Assembly (NCBI GenBank): GCA_031178565.1
Contig: JAPSIU010000217.1
Location: forward strand, 1 to 5,186
Reading direction: 5' to 3'
Source of the DNA: Leucobacter sp.
Lineage (GTDB): Bacteria; Actinomycetota; Actinomycetes; Actinomycetales; Microbacteriaceae
DNA: 5,186 nt
Shown here: positions 1 to 4,829 of the stretch, one piece after another
Layout: every line of letters begins with the position of its first letter
Position numbering within the stretch: position 1 is the first letter of the stretch
The notes under the pieces: generated by a model
Databases searched by the model: none
Told to the model about the DNA's origin: nothing
Seen by the model: only the letters and a program-made list of their open reading frames with translations
Made by a program: the position numbers and the translations under genes

Positions 1-1
1 C

Positions 2-424
2 GTCACTCTTCGCGACGCTGACGGGCTCACCATTCGGGCAGTGCGCGGCGACGTGGTCGCGGCGCGCGTCGCTACCCAGGAAGGCCGCGCCGCCTATACC
101 GATCACGAGTTCGGCCGGATACTGGGCCACACTGATGCGGTAATGCGCATGTCCTACCTGCGCGCCGTGGTACACACCCTAATGATCTATCGCGCGCAAC
201 CCTGCGCCGACTGCATACGCTGTCGCGAGTGCGAACGCCAGATGATTATCGGCTACGCCGAGGGATACGACGAAGCCCGCGCCGAGATTGAGGCCGAGAT
301 CTCGGCCGCCGAGGCCATCGCCACGAAAAATTGTGGCGATGACCGCGAGTGCGGCCCCGGGAATAGGGCCCCCACTACCGACCCCCTTAAACTCTCGCCC
401 GAGAATCGAGGCAGCACCTCATGA
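2..424 (+). CDS. Hypothetical protein with a CxxCxxCxxC cluster, possibly 5'-partial
   Basis: I do not recognise this protein. The frame is open to the left edge of the window, so the gene may begin upstream. The first possible start inside is GTG at 41, which gives 127 aa; no convincing ribosome site precedes it. Counting from that GTG, residues 55-64 contain four cysteines spaced CxxCxxCxxC, with two more at 98 and 104. The cluster could bind zinc or an Fe-S centre. It is followed by an acidic, Ala/Glu-rich helix (about 72-95) and a Pro/Gly/Ser-rich, probably disordered tail. The stop overlaps the start of the next gene as ATGA (421-424), which indicates translational coupling and one operon. 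Its neighbour suggests a phage origin. Confidence that it is coding is fair; the function is unknown. Confidence 0.55.
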   Translation, partial: VTLRDADGLTIRAVRGDVVAARVATQEGRAAYTDHEFGRILGHTDAVMRMSYLRAVVHTLMIYRAQPCADCIRCRECERQMIIGYAEGYDEARAEIEAEISAAEAIATKNCGDDRECGPGNRAPTTDPLKLSPENRGSTS

Positions 425-810
425 AAGAGCGCGACCCCATGGACGGACTAGAGCGACTGCCCCGACGGCAATGCACAGCGACATCGAAGCAATCCGGCGA
501 ACGCTGCAAGCGCGCTCCGGCGCCCGGGCAGTGGGTGTGCGTGATGCACGGCGCAGCGTCGGCGCAGGCGCGTGCTGCGGCGCGGCTACGCCTGTCGGCA
601 GCAGCGGACGCTGCCGTGGCAAGGCTCCTGGACGAGTTGGACGCTGCCGAACACTCGCGCGATCGCCTTCGCGCTGCTGAGGCGATTCTGGATCGCGCTG
701 GACTGGTGCGCGGCTTGAGTTCGGCTGACGAGCTTGCCGAGGTGCGGATGCTATTCGATCAGGGGCTAGATGGTTGGCCGGGCGCGCCACGCTCTGCGGA
801 GCTGGAATAA
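421..810 (+). CDS. Phage-type Cys/His-finger protein with terminase-small-subunit-like tail
   Basis: The protein has 129 aa. Residues 17-50 carry a short metal-binding signature: C18, C29, C40 and H43, with a K-x3-GERCKR core and a VCxxHG end. This arrangement is known from small proteins near the packaging genes of actinobacteriophages and prophages, where HGG is the usual form; here it reads HGAAS. The rest is an Ala/Arg/Leu-rich helical segment with an AAEAILDRAGL motif (residues 85-95), which resembles helices found in phage small-terminase or DNA-binding proteins. The ATG at 421 overlaps the upstream stop (ATGA), which favours this start over the ATG at 439; GAGG lies about 10 nt upstream. 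A large terminase gene would be expected next, but a hairpin and leftward genes follow instead. The role is therefore inferred from the motif only. Confidence 0.7.
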   Translation: MKERDPMDGLERLPRRQCTATSKQSGERCKRAPAPGQWVCVMHGAASAQARAAARLRLSAAADAAVARLLDELDAAEHSRDRLRAAEAILDRAGLVRGLSSADELAEVRMLFDQGLDGWPGAPRSAELE

Positions 811-812
811 AC

Positions 813-857
813 AGAGCGCCGGGAGGAACCGTGGTGCCGCGCTCCTCCTGGCGCTCT
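813..857. terminator. Long hairpin between convergent genes, probable bidirectional terminator
   Basis: Arms 813-827 and 843-857 pair over 15 positions. All are Watson-Crick except one G-T wobble, and the loop is 15 nt. The hairpin begins 2 nt after the stop of the rightward gene and ends 9 nt before the stop of the leftward gene. This is the usual place for a shared terminator. Neither side has a T-run, so it would be a U-poor intrinsic terminator of the kind seen in high-GC bacteria. Confidence 0.7.
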
Positions 858-866
858 ACTCCGAAC

Positions 867-1115
867 CTATTTCCTGAAAGCCGCAGGTGCCTGCACCGAC
901 AATCGAAGATCGGGGCCGTAGTGCTTGTTCCACCAGGTGTTGTGTCCGCAGTAGAGACATTTCTTGTGGAACGGGAGGAATATTAGCCCAACGCCGCAGG
1001 TGAAGATTCCGATAATGACGAGCACCGTTATCCGTCCGATATTCGCTCCACCCCGTTCGCACGGCCTGCAATCGACGCAGCCTTTCTGGCCGTAGATGTT
1101 CAGGTGTTGTGACAT
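867..1115 (-). CDS. Small LITAF-like zinc-ribbon membrane protein
   Basis: The protein has 82 aa. It has an N-terminal CVDC pair (C13, C16) plus C19, then a hydrophobic stretch at about 27-48 (VLVIIGIFTCGVGLIFLPF), then an H50-x2-CLYC-x-H knuckle (C53, C56, H58) and a WWNKH motif. A CxxC and an HxxCxxC separated by a membrane segment is the hallmark of LITAF-like zinc-ribbon proteins. In these the two knuckles bind one zinc ion and the hydrophobic part dips into or crosses the membrane. Related small proteins occur in actinobacteria and their phages; their function is not established. The start codon lies 3 nt after the stop of the upstream leftward gene, so the two are almost certainly co-transcribed. 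A purine-rich CAAGAG stretch inside the upstream gene's last codons may serve as a weak ribosome site. Confidence 0.75.
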   Translation of the reverse strand: MSQHLNIYGQKGCVDCRPCERGGANIGRITVLVIIGIFTCGVGLIFLPFHKKCLYCGHNTWWNKHYGPDLRLSVQAPAAFRK

Positions 1116-1118
1116 GGC

Positions 1119-2174
1119 TCAACTCTTGAAGTCGGCGTAGGCTCCTCGACTGGTGACCCAGACATTGTGGTCAACGTCATCTACTGCTGAAGTGATGACG
1201 AGCGTGACGGTTTCCCTCTCTGGAAGCGCGGGGCTCGGGGCGGTATGACCAAAGATTGCTCGAGCAATCTCGACGGCCTCCTCTTCACCTGCCACGGCGT
1301 TCTGGTAATGGACCCGGTAGAAGGTTGTTTCGTCGGTAATGCTCGTAACGGGGAGGAGAATTGAGGAGTTTGGCTTTGCTGCATCAACTGCGGCAAAGAG
1401 CCCCGATGCTAGATCAGCTCGCTCTTGGGCAGAGGCCTCGGCTGCTTGTTTCTCTGACTCTTGCTCCGCTTTATACCGATCCTGGTTGATTACAAGAGTG
1501 ACCGTGCTGCCTAGCTCAACGTTTGCTCCGGCATTAGGGATCGTGCCCACGACGTCCCAATCTTGCGTGGCAAAGACCGGAGCGCTCTCGCTTCCGGCAT
1601 CAAGCTCGACCTGGAAGCCTGCGGTCTCGAGCTCTTCATTGGCTTCTTGCGCGGTCATCCCCACAAGATCCGGGATAGGCTCACTGGTCGACTCCGAACT
1701 GACATCACCGACCGACCCCGGACTGCCGTCATCATCCGTTCCTGGATTACCGCCTCCGAAGGCTTGTCCTATGAGCCCGATCAAGACAATTGCGCCAATG
1801 AGCCATACCCACCATTTCATGTACCAAGGCTTGCGGGGTCCATCGGGCGTTACTTTCTGGTGCGCCTTAGAGCTGGAGGCACCGGGTTCGGGCTCGGTGT
1901 GCGTCAGCGCGTCACCTTCAGGTGCCGCTATCCCCGAAGGCTGCGATTCTTCCTGATCCTGAACCGCTGGTACCGGCGGCGCCTGCACGACCGTGACCGC
2001 CGCGCCCGGTTCTGCTTTCTTGGATTTCAGGCGTCGCATGGTGACCTGGTTTCCACTCCAGCCGTAACGCGTGACCGCAACGACTTCCCATCCTTGACGC
2101 ACCAGGCGATTGATCTTGCCCTTTGAACCGAAATAACCGGTGCGAAACGTCTTTGTCTGGTACTGGTTTGCCAT
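1119..2174 (-). CDS. Membrane-anchored PASTA-domain protein
   Basis: The protein has 351 aa. Residues 1-50 form a small basic domain ending in a GWEVVAVTRYGW ... VTMRRLK pattern, found in short actinobacterial proteins of unknown function. A Pro/Glu/Ser-rich linker (51-115) follows. One membrane helix (about 117-138) comes next, preceded by RKPWYMK, which predicts an inside N-terminus. After a Gly/Asp/Ser-rich linker, residues 167-230 match one PASTA repeat, from IPDLVGMTAQEANEELETAG to GSTVTLVIN. PASTA repeats usually bind peptidoglycan or muropeptides, so this part should face the wall. A short charged helix (232-255) and an unrecognised C-terminal domain complete it. The start ATG at 2174 has a clear ribosome site, GAGAGGA, 5 nt upstream; the reading frame is open further upstream but would run through the operator region. 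There is no kinase domain, so this is not PknB. It leads an operon with the LITAF-like gene. Confidence 0.8.
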   Translation of the reverse strand: MANQYQTKTFRTGYFGSKGKINRLVRQGWEVVAVTRYGWSGNQVTMRRLKSKKAEPGAAVTVVQAPPVPAVQDQEESQPSGIAAPEGDALTHTEPEPGASSSKAHQKVTPDGPRKPWYMKWWVWLIGAIVLIGLIGQAFGGGNPGTDDDGSPGSVGDVSSESTSEPIPDLVGMTAQEANEELETAGFQVELDAGSESAPVFATQDWDVVGTIPNAGANVELGSTVTLVINQDRYKAEQESEKQAAEASAQERADLASGLFAAVDAAKPNSSILLPVTSITDETTFYRVHYQNAVAGEEEAVEIARAIFGHTAPSPALPERETVTLVITSAVDDVDHNVWVTSRGAYADFKS

Positions 2175-2179
2175 CGGTT

Positions 2180-2186
2180 TCCTCTC
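2180..2186 (-). promoter_or_regulatory. Ribosome binding site of the PASTA-protein gene
   Basis: GAGAGGA on the minus strand sits 5 nt before the ATG at 2174. It is the best Shine-Dalgarno match in the left half. It decides for this start rather than upstream codons of the same open frame, which would place the operators inside the gene. Confidence 0.75.
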
Positions 2187-2189
2187 AAC

Positions 2190-2227
2190 AGTCTGACATT
2201 TCTTACTATAGTCCGACTTTTCTGACT
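2190..2227. promoter_or_regulatory. Two tandem 18-bp imperfect palindromes (candidate regulator operators)
   Basis: Site 1 (2190-2207) and site 2 (2210-2227) agree at 15 of 18 positions and start exactly 20 bp apart, about two helical turns, so a protein would contact both on the same DNA face. The shared pattern on the plus strand is AGTCYGACWTTTCTKACT. Each site is also an imperfect inverted repeat with 7-bp arms and a 4-bp spacer: 6 of 7 arm positions pair in site 2 and 5 of 7 in site 1. They lie between the divergent XRE regulator and PASTA-protein genes, where the regulator's own operators would be expected. That the XRE protein binds them is inference. Confidence 0.65.
2205..2212. promoter_or_regulatory. 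Symmetrical -10-like element between the two operators
   Basis: ACTATAGT is self-complementary, so it gives TATAGT (5 of 6 to the -10 consensus) on both strands: 2207-2212 rightward and 2210-2205 leftward. It sits at the joint of the two operator copies, so occupied operators would block both directions. Neither strand has a good -35 at 16-18 bp, so activity is uncertain. Transcription starts would fall near 2219 (rightward) and near 2198 (leftward). Confidence 0.4.
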
Positions 2228-2260
2228 GCGGGAACTCCGGCTTCTCGTTTGGCTGGACTG

Positions 2261-2542
2261 GTGAGCACGAGGGGCGCGGGGCCATCGGCGGAGCCCAACT
2301 TCGAGGCTCTCCGATTGCGACTGAGCGCACTCCGTCACCAACGCCGTCTGACCTATGACGAGCTTGCCGAGCGAACTGGTATCGCACGGTCCACTCTCAT
2401 TGCCATGGAAACCGGAGCGCGCCGAGCCGGTCGCCCTGATCGCGTGCACACTCGAGGGAGCCTCGAGTCTTGGTGGAGAATCGCGCGAGCACTCGAGGTT
2501 GACCTCTCCGAAGTGCTCTCCGCGCTGGACTTGCCCGAGTGA
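2261..2542 (+). CDS. XRE-family (Cro/C1-type) helix-turn-helix regulator
   Basis: Read from GTG at 2261 the protein has 93 aa. Residues 14-90 form an HTH_3 (Cro/C1) domain. LTYDELAERTG (30-40) covers helix 2 and the turn, and IARSTLIAMETG (41-52) is the recognition helix. The later helices are GSLESWWRIARALEV (66-80) and DLSEVLSALD (81-90). It should bind DNA as a dimer. Between the recognition helix and GSLESW there is a 13-residue Arg/Gly-rich stretch, about ten residues longer than I would expect in the family. The frame stays open upstream to an ATG at 2123, but that start lies inside the divergent gene, and the extension crosses the operators and lacks family character. GTG 2261 has no strong ribosome site; TTG 2249 is another possibility. 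The divergent placement and operator repeats suggest autoregulation and control of the PASTA operon. Confidence 0.75.
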   Translation: MSTRGAGPSAEPNFEALRLRLSALRHQRRLTYDELAERTGIARSTLIAMETGARRAGRPDRVHTRGSLESWWRIARALEVDLSEVLSALDLPE

Positions 2543-2564
2543 GCGAAGCGGCTCCGGGTGCAAA

Positions 2565-2582
2565 GCCCCCCGTATGCCCCCC
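2565..2582. repeat. Short direct repeat GCCCCCCG, 10-bp pitch
   Basis: GCCCCCCG occurs at 2565-2572 and again at 2575-2582, separated by TA. It lies between the regulator gene and the tRNA terminator. Short tandem repeats at one helical turn near an attachment site can be integrase arm-type sites, but a GC-rich sequence can also produce this by chance. Confidence 0.3.
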
Positions 2583-2612
2583 GCGCCCATGTCATCCGCC
2601 GCTGAGAAACAA

Positions 2613-2649
2613 AAACACCCGGCAGAAAATAGCTTCTGACCGGGTGTTT
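2613..2649 (-). terminator. Intrinsic terminator of the tRNA-Arg transcript
   Basis: Perfect 10-bp arms (2613-2622 and 2640-2649) are extended inward by a 5-bp CAGAA/TTCTG stem with one bulged base and a 6-nt loop. Read on the minus strand, the stem begins 3 nt after the tRNA CCA end and runs into TTTTTGTTTC, which makes a standard Rho-independent terminator. Rightward it has only three Ts, but it could also stop transcripts from the convergent XRE gene. Confidence 0.85.
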
Positions 2650-2652
2650 CAA

Positions 2653-2729
2653 TGGCGCGCCCCGAGGGATTCGAACCCCCGACCTTCTGATCCGTAGTCA
2701 GATGCTCTATCCAGCTGAGCTAGGGGCGC
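2653..2729 (-). tRNA. tRNA-Arg (anticodon ACG)
   Basis: A complete 77-nt cloverleaf is read on the minus strand. The 7-bp acceptor stem GCGCCCC/GGGGCGC is closed by discriminator G and an encoded CCA (2655-2653). The D-arm contains AGCTCAGCTGGATAGAGC. The anticodon stem TCTGA/TCAGA holds loop CTACGGA with anticodon ACG. The T-arm is GGGGG-TTCGAAT-CCCTC. A34 is normally edited to inosine by TadA so that this tRNA reads CGU, CGC and CGA. The 3' half is a likely attB for the element on its 3' side. Transcription runs leftward, divergent from apt. Confidence 0.97.
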
Positions 2730-2752
2730 CCGTTGGTTTCCCAACCAGAAAG

Positions 2753-2781
2753 ACATTACACGACCGCCGGGGAAAATGGAA
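2753..2781 (-). promoter_or_regulatory. Candidate tRNA-Arg promoter
   Basis: On the minus strand TTCCAT (2781-2776) and TAATGT (2758-2753) are 17 bp apart. They predict a transcription start near 2746, which gives a leader of about 17 nt. The -10 is fair and the -35 is weak. The placement before a stable RNA gene supports it. Confidence 0.4.
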
Positions 2782-2792
2782 ATTCGCCCGGG

Positions 2793-2798
2793 TACGCT
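2793..2798 (+). promoter_or_regulatory. -10 element for leaderless apt transcript
   Basis: TACGCT fits the actinobacterial TANNNT -10 pattern. It is followed by 7 nt and the GTG at 2806, so the first transcribed base could be the start codon itself. No good -35 is visible. Confidence 0.4.
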
Positions 2799-2805
2799 GG
2801 TCTGC

Positions 2806-3435
2806 GTGCCAGAGAACACGCAGGACGCGCAGAACGAGCCGCTCGAGACGCCGCAGCCCGAGTCGCAGCGCCATTCCGGGCCGCGACCCCGGACCGTGGA
2901 TCGGAGCCCCGAGCGGAGCCCGGAACTCGCTCGCGCGGCGGGACTCATCCTCGAGATCCCGGACTATCCGGTCGAGGGGATCCTGTTCCGCGACATCACC
3001 CCGCTGCTCGCCGACGGGCCCGCGCTCCGCGCCACGGTCGACGCCCTGATCGAGCCGTTCGACGGCGCCTTCGACGTGGTCGCGGGGCTCGAGGCGCGAG
3101 GCTTCCTGCTCGCGAGCGCCGCCGCCTACGCGAGCGGTGCGGGGCTCATGCCGATCCGGAAGGCGGGCAAGCTGCCCCGTCCGGCCGCATCGGTCGGCTA
3201 CGGGCTCGAGTACGGGATCGCCGAGATCGAGGCGCACGCAGATTTTCCGGCGGGCACCCGCGTGCTCGTGATCGACGACGTCCTGGCGACGGGAGGGACC
3301 CTGGCCGCGGCGCATGAGCTGCTACGGAAGCTCGAGTACACGATCGCCGGAACCGCGGTGCTCTTCGAGATCGACGGTCTCGGCGGGCGCGGCACGGTGA
3401 ACGACCCGGCGCTGCGCACCGTATTCCACAGCTGA
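2806..3435 (+). CDS. apt: Adenine phosphoribosyltransferase
   Basis: Apt converts adenine and PRPP to AMP and pyrophosphate in cytoplasmic purine salvage. From GTG 2806 it has 209 aa. The family core starts near residue 41 with an IPDYPVEGILFRDITPLL segment. VVAGLEARGF (91-100) and PIRKAGKLPR (116-125) follow. The PRPP-binding loop VLVIDDVLATGGT (153-165) carries the conserved acidic pair and the glycine-rich turn. The usual length is about 170-180 aa, so roughly 40 Glu/Pro/Arg-rich N-terminal residues are extra and probably disordered. An ATG at 2776 would give 219 aa, but its GGGGA lies only 2 nt away; GTG 2806, 7 nt after TACGCT, fits a leaderless message better. The gene is divergent from tRNA-Arg and lies on the high-GC chromosomal side. 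Confidence 0.92.
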   Translation: MPENTQDAQNEPLETPQPESQRHSGPRPRTVDRSPERSPELARAAGLILEIPDYPVEGILFRDITPLLADGPALRATVDALIEPFDGAFDVVAGLEARGFLLASAAAYASGAGLMPIRKAGKLPRPAASVGYGLEYGIAEIEAHADFPAGTRVLVIDDVLATGGTLAAAHELLRKLEYTIAGTAVLFEIDGLGGRGTVNDPALRTVFHS

Positions 3436-3457
3436 GGCTGCGCTATGACCTCGGTCG

Positions 3458-3486
3458 TTGTTAAATCCGCATGACTGTTATACAGT
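3458..3486 (+). promoter_or_regulatory. Candidate aminotransferase promoter with overlapping dyad
   Basis: TTGTTA (3458-3463) and TACAGT (3481-3486) are separated by 17 bp; each matches 4 of 6 consensus bases. The inverted repeat ACTGT-TAT-ACAGT (3474-3486) covers the -10. A second one, CAGTT-N6-AACTG (3483-3498), overlaps it downstream and would span the transcription start near 3493. This looks like an operator for a regulator of the catabolic genes that follow, but which regulator cannot be told. Confidence 0.45.
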
Positions 3487-3542
3487 TAGCCAGAACTGAA
3501 GACCTCCGGGCGGCGAAAGGAATGCCCCTCGGTATTGAGCGA

Positions 3543-4814
3543 ATGGAGAACTCTACCGTGGTACATCTCAGCCCCCTGCTCAAGCAGGCCACCCCGGTCG
3601 TCGTGGAGCGAGCCGAAGGCAACTGGATCCTCGGCACCGACGGGGTGCGGTACCTCGATTTCACCTCGGGGATCGGCGTCACCTCGACGGGGCACTGCCA
3701 TCCGCGCGTGGTCGAGGCGGCCCGGGCCCAGGTCGGCAGCGTGATCCATGCGCAGACGACGACCGTCATGCACCGGCCGCTGCTCGAGCTCACCGAGAAG
3801 CTCGGGGGCTACCTCCCCGAGGGGCTCGATGCGGTGTTCTACGCGAACTCGGGGGCCGAGGCCGTCGAGGCCTCGCTGCGTCTCGCGCGCATGGCGACGG
3901 GGCGTCCGAACGTCATCGCGTTCCAGGGCGGCTTTCACGGGCGCACCGCGGGAGCCTCGAGCATCACCACCGCCGGCACGCGCTTCCGCAACACCACCGT
4001 GCCTCTCATGGGCGGCGTCGTCATCGCCCCGTTCCCCTACGCGTACCGCCTCGGTATGACCGAGGCGGACGCAGTGCGGCACGCGCTGCGCGAACTCGAC
4101 TACCTCTTCTCGACGACCACGAGCCCGTCGGAGGTCGCCGCCATGATCATCGAGCCCGTGCTGGGCGACGGCGGGTATCTGCCCGTTCCGAAGGAGTTCT
4201 TGCAGGGGATCGAGACCCGGGCGCGCGAGCACGGCATCCTCCTGATCGCGGACGAGATCCAGTCGGGCGTGGGGCGCACCGGCAAGTTCTGGGCCGTGGA
4301 GCACTCGGGAATCGATCCCGACATCCTCATCATGGCCAAGGGCATCGCCTCGGGCTTTCCGATCTCCGCGATCGCGGCGAGCGACGAACTGATGTCGAAG
4401 GGCCTGCCCGGCTCCCAGGGCGGCACCTACGGCGGCAACGCCGTCGCCGCAGCCGCTGCGATCGCAACGCTCGACGTGATCGACGATGAGCAGCTGGTGG
4501 AGAACGCGGCGGTCCGCGGTGAGCAGCTGAACGCCGGTTTGAAGCGTCTCCAGCGGAAGTTCCCCTCGATCGGCGACGTGCGAGGGATCGGTCTCATGCA
4601 GGCCATCGAGTTCACGGATGAGAGCGGCGAGGCCGACGCGGGCACGGCGATGCGAGTGCAGCAGGCGGCCCTCGGCGAGCGACTGCTCCTGCTTCCCTGC
4701 GGCCCGCTCGGAAACGTCATCCGCGTCGTGCCCGCCCTGACCGTCAGCGAGGAGGAGGCGGACCTCGGCCTCGCCGCGCTCGAGCGGACGCTCGCAGGGG
4801 TCCTCGGGGCCTGA
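3543..4814 (+). CDS. Class III PLP aminotransferase, GabT-like
   Basis: The protein has 423 aa from ATG 3543. This is a fold-type I, class III (omega) aminotransferase of the group annotated as 4-aminobutyrate or aspartate-family aminotransferase. It would move an amino group from an amine or omega-amino acid to a keto acid such as 2-oxoglutarate, in the cytoplasm. Visible features are the N-terminal GTDGVRYLDFTSGIGV and the phosphate-binding NSGAEAVEASLRLAR (102-116). FQGGFHGRT (127-135) follows. The cofactor aspartate is D237 in ADEIQSGVGRTGKF, and the Schiff-base lysine is K266 in IMAKGIASGFP. GGTYGGN (293-299) comes after these. The protein is full length and intact. ATGs at 3471 and 3522 are in frame, but the first lies inside the candidate promoter and the second abuts its AAAGGA with no spacer; family proteins begin close to the TVVHLSPLL segment. 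The exact substrate is not determined. The FAD oxidase gene follows 15 nt downstream. Confidence 0.88.
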   Translation: MENSTVVHLSPLLKQATPVVVERAEGNWILGTDGVRYLDFTSGIGVTSTGHCHPRVVEAARAQVGSVIHAQTTTVMHRPLLELTEKLGGYLPEGLDAVFYANSGAEAVEASLRLARMATGRPNVIAFQGGFHGRTAGASSITTAGTRFRNTTVPLMGGVVIAPFPYAYRLGMTEADAVRHALRELDYLFSTTTSPSEVAAMIIEPVLGDGGYLPVPKEFLQGIETRAREHGILLIADEIQSGVGRTGKFWAVEHSGIDPDILIMAKGIASGFPISAIAASDELMSKGLPGSQGGTYGGNAVAAAAAIATLDVIDDEQLVENAAVRGEQLNAGLKRLQRKFPSIGDVRGIGLMQAIEFTDESGEADAGTAMRVQQAALGERLLLLPCGPLGNVIRVVPALTVSEEEADLGLAALERTLAGVLGA

Positions 4815-4829
4815 CGGGCGACTCGCATC

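Larger units (their letters stand above)
1..2650. mobile_element. Putative end of an integrated prophage or related element next to tRNA-Arg
   Basis: This block ends against the 3' end of an intact tRNA-Arg gene, a classic target of tyrosine-recombinase elements. It holds small uncharacterised genes, including a phage-type Cys/His-finger protein and an XRE regulator with operator repeats. Its base composition is lower in places: 47% GC by hand count in 1441-1500, against 70% in 4021-4080 on the other side of the tRNA. No integrase, large terminase or second attachment repeat lies within the window. Both boundaries and the element type are therefore inferred, and the left end is outside the window. 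Confidence 0.5.

Noticed and set aside
1339..2126. Long rightward open frames at 1339-1956 and 1563-2126
   Set aside because: They lie opposite the PASTA-protein gene, which has recognisable domains, a membrane helix and a good ribosome site; the rightward translations show no family character.
2123..2260. Upstream extension of the XRE regulator to an ATG at 2123
   Set aside because: It would start inside the divergent gene and translate through both operator palindromes; the added residues do not resemble the family.
1..2650. CRISPR array or dispersed repeat units in the accessory half
   Set aside because: No regularly spaced repeats of 20 or more bases were seen; the only repeats are the two operators and the short GCCCCCCG pair.
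2696..2702. AGTCAGA in the tRNA, identical to an operator half-site
   Set aside because: It is part of the conserved anticodon stem and loop of tRNA-Arg; a 7-bp match is best explained by chance.
2707..3317. Open frames on both strands over apt and the tRNA
   Set aside because: They have Arg-rich low-complexity translations, overlap the tRNA or its promoter, and compete with a well-supported apt.
3429..3440. Small inverted repeat CAGC-TGAG-GCTG over the apt stop as a terminator
   Set aside because: Only four base pairs and no T-run; too weak to call.
3486..4304. Leftward 272-codon open frame inside the aminotransferase gene
   Set aside because: It is an antisense by-product of high GC in an intact, clearly conserved enzyme gene; its Arg/Gly/His-rich translation has no domain.
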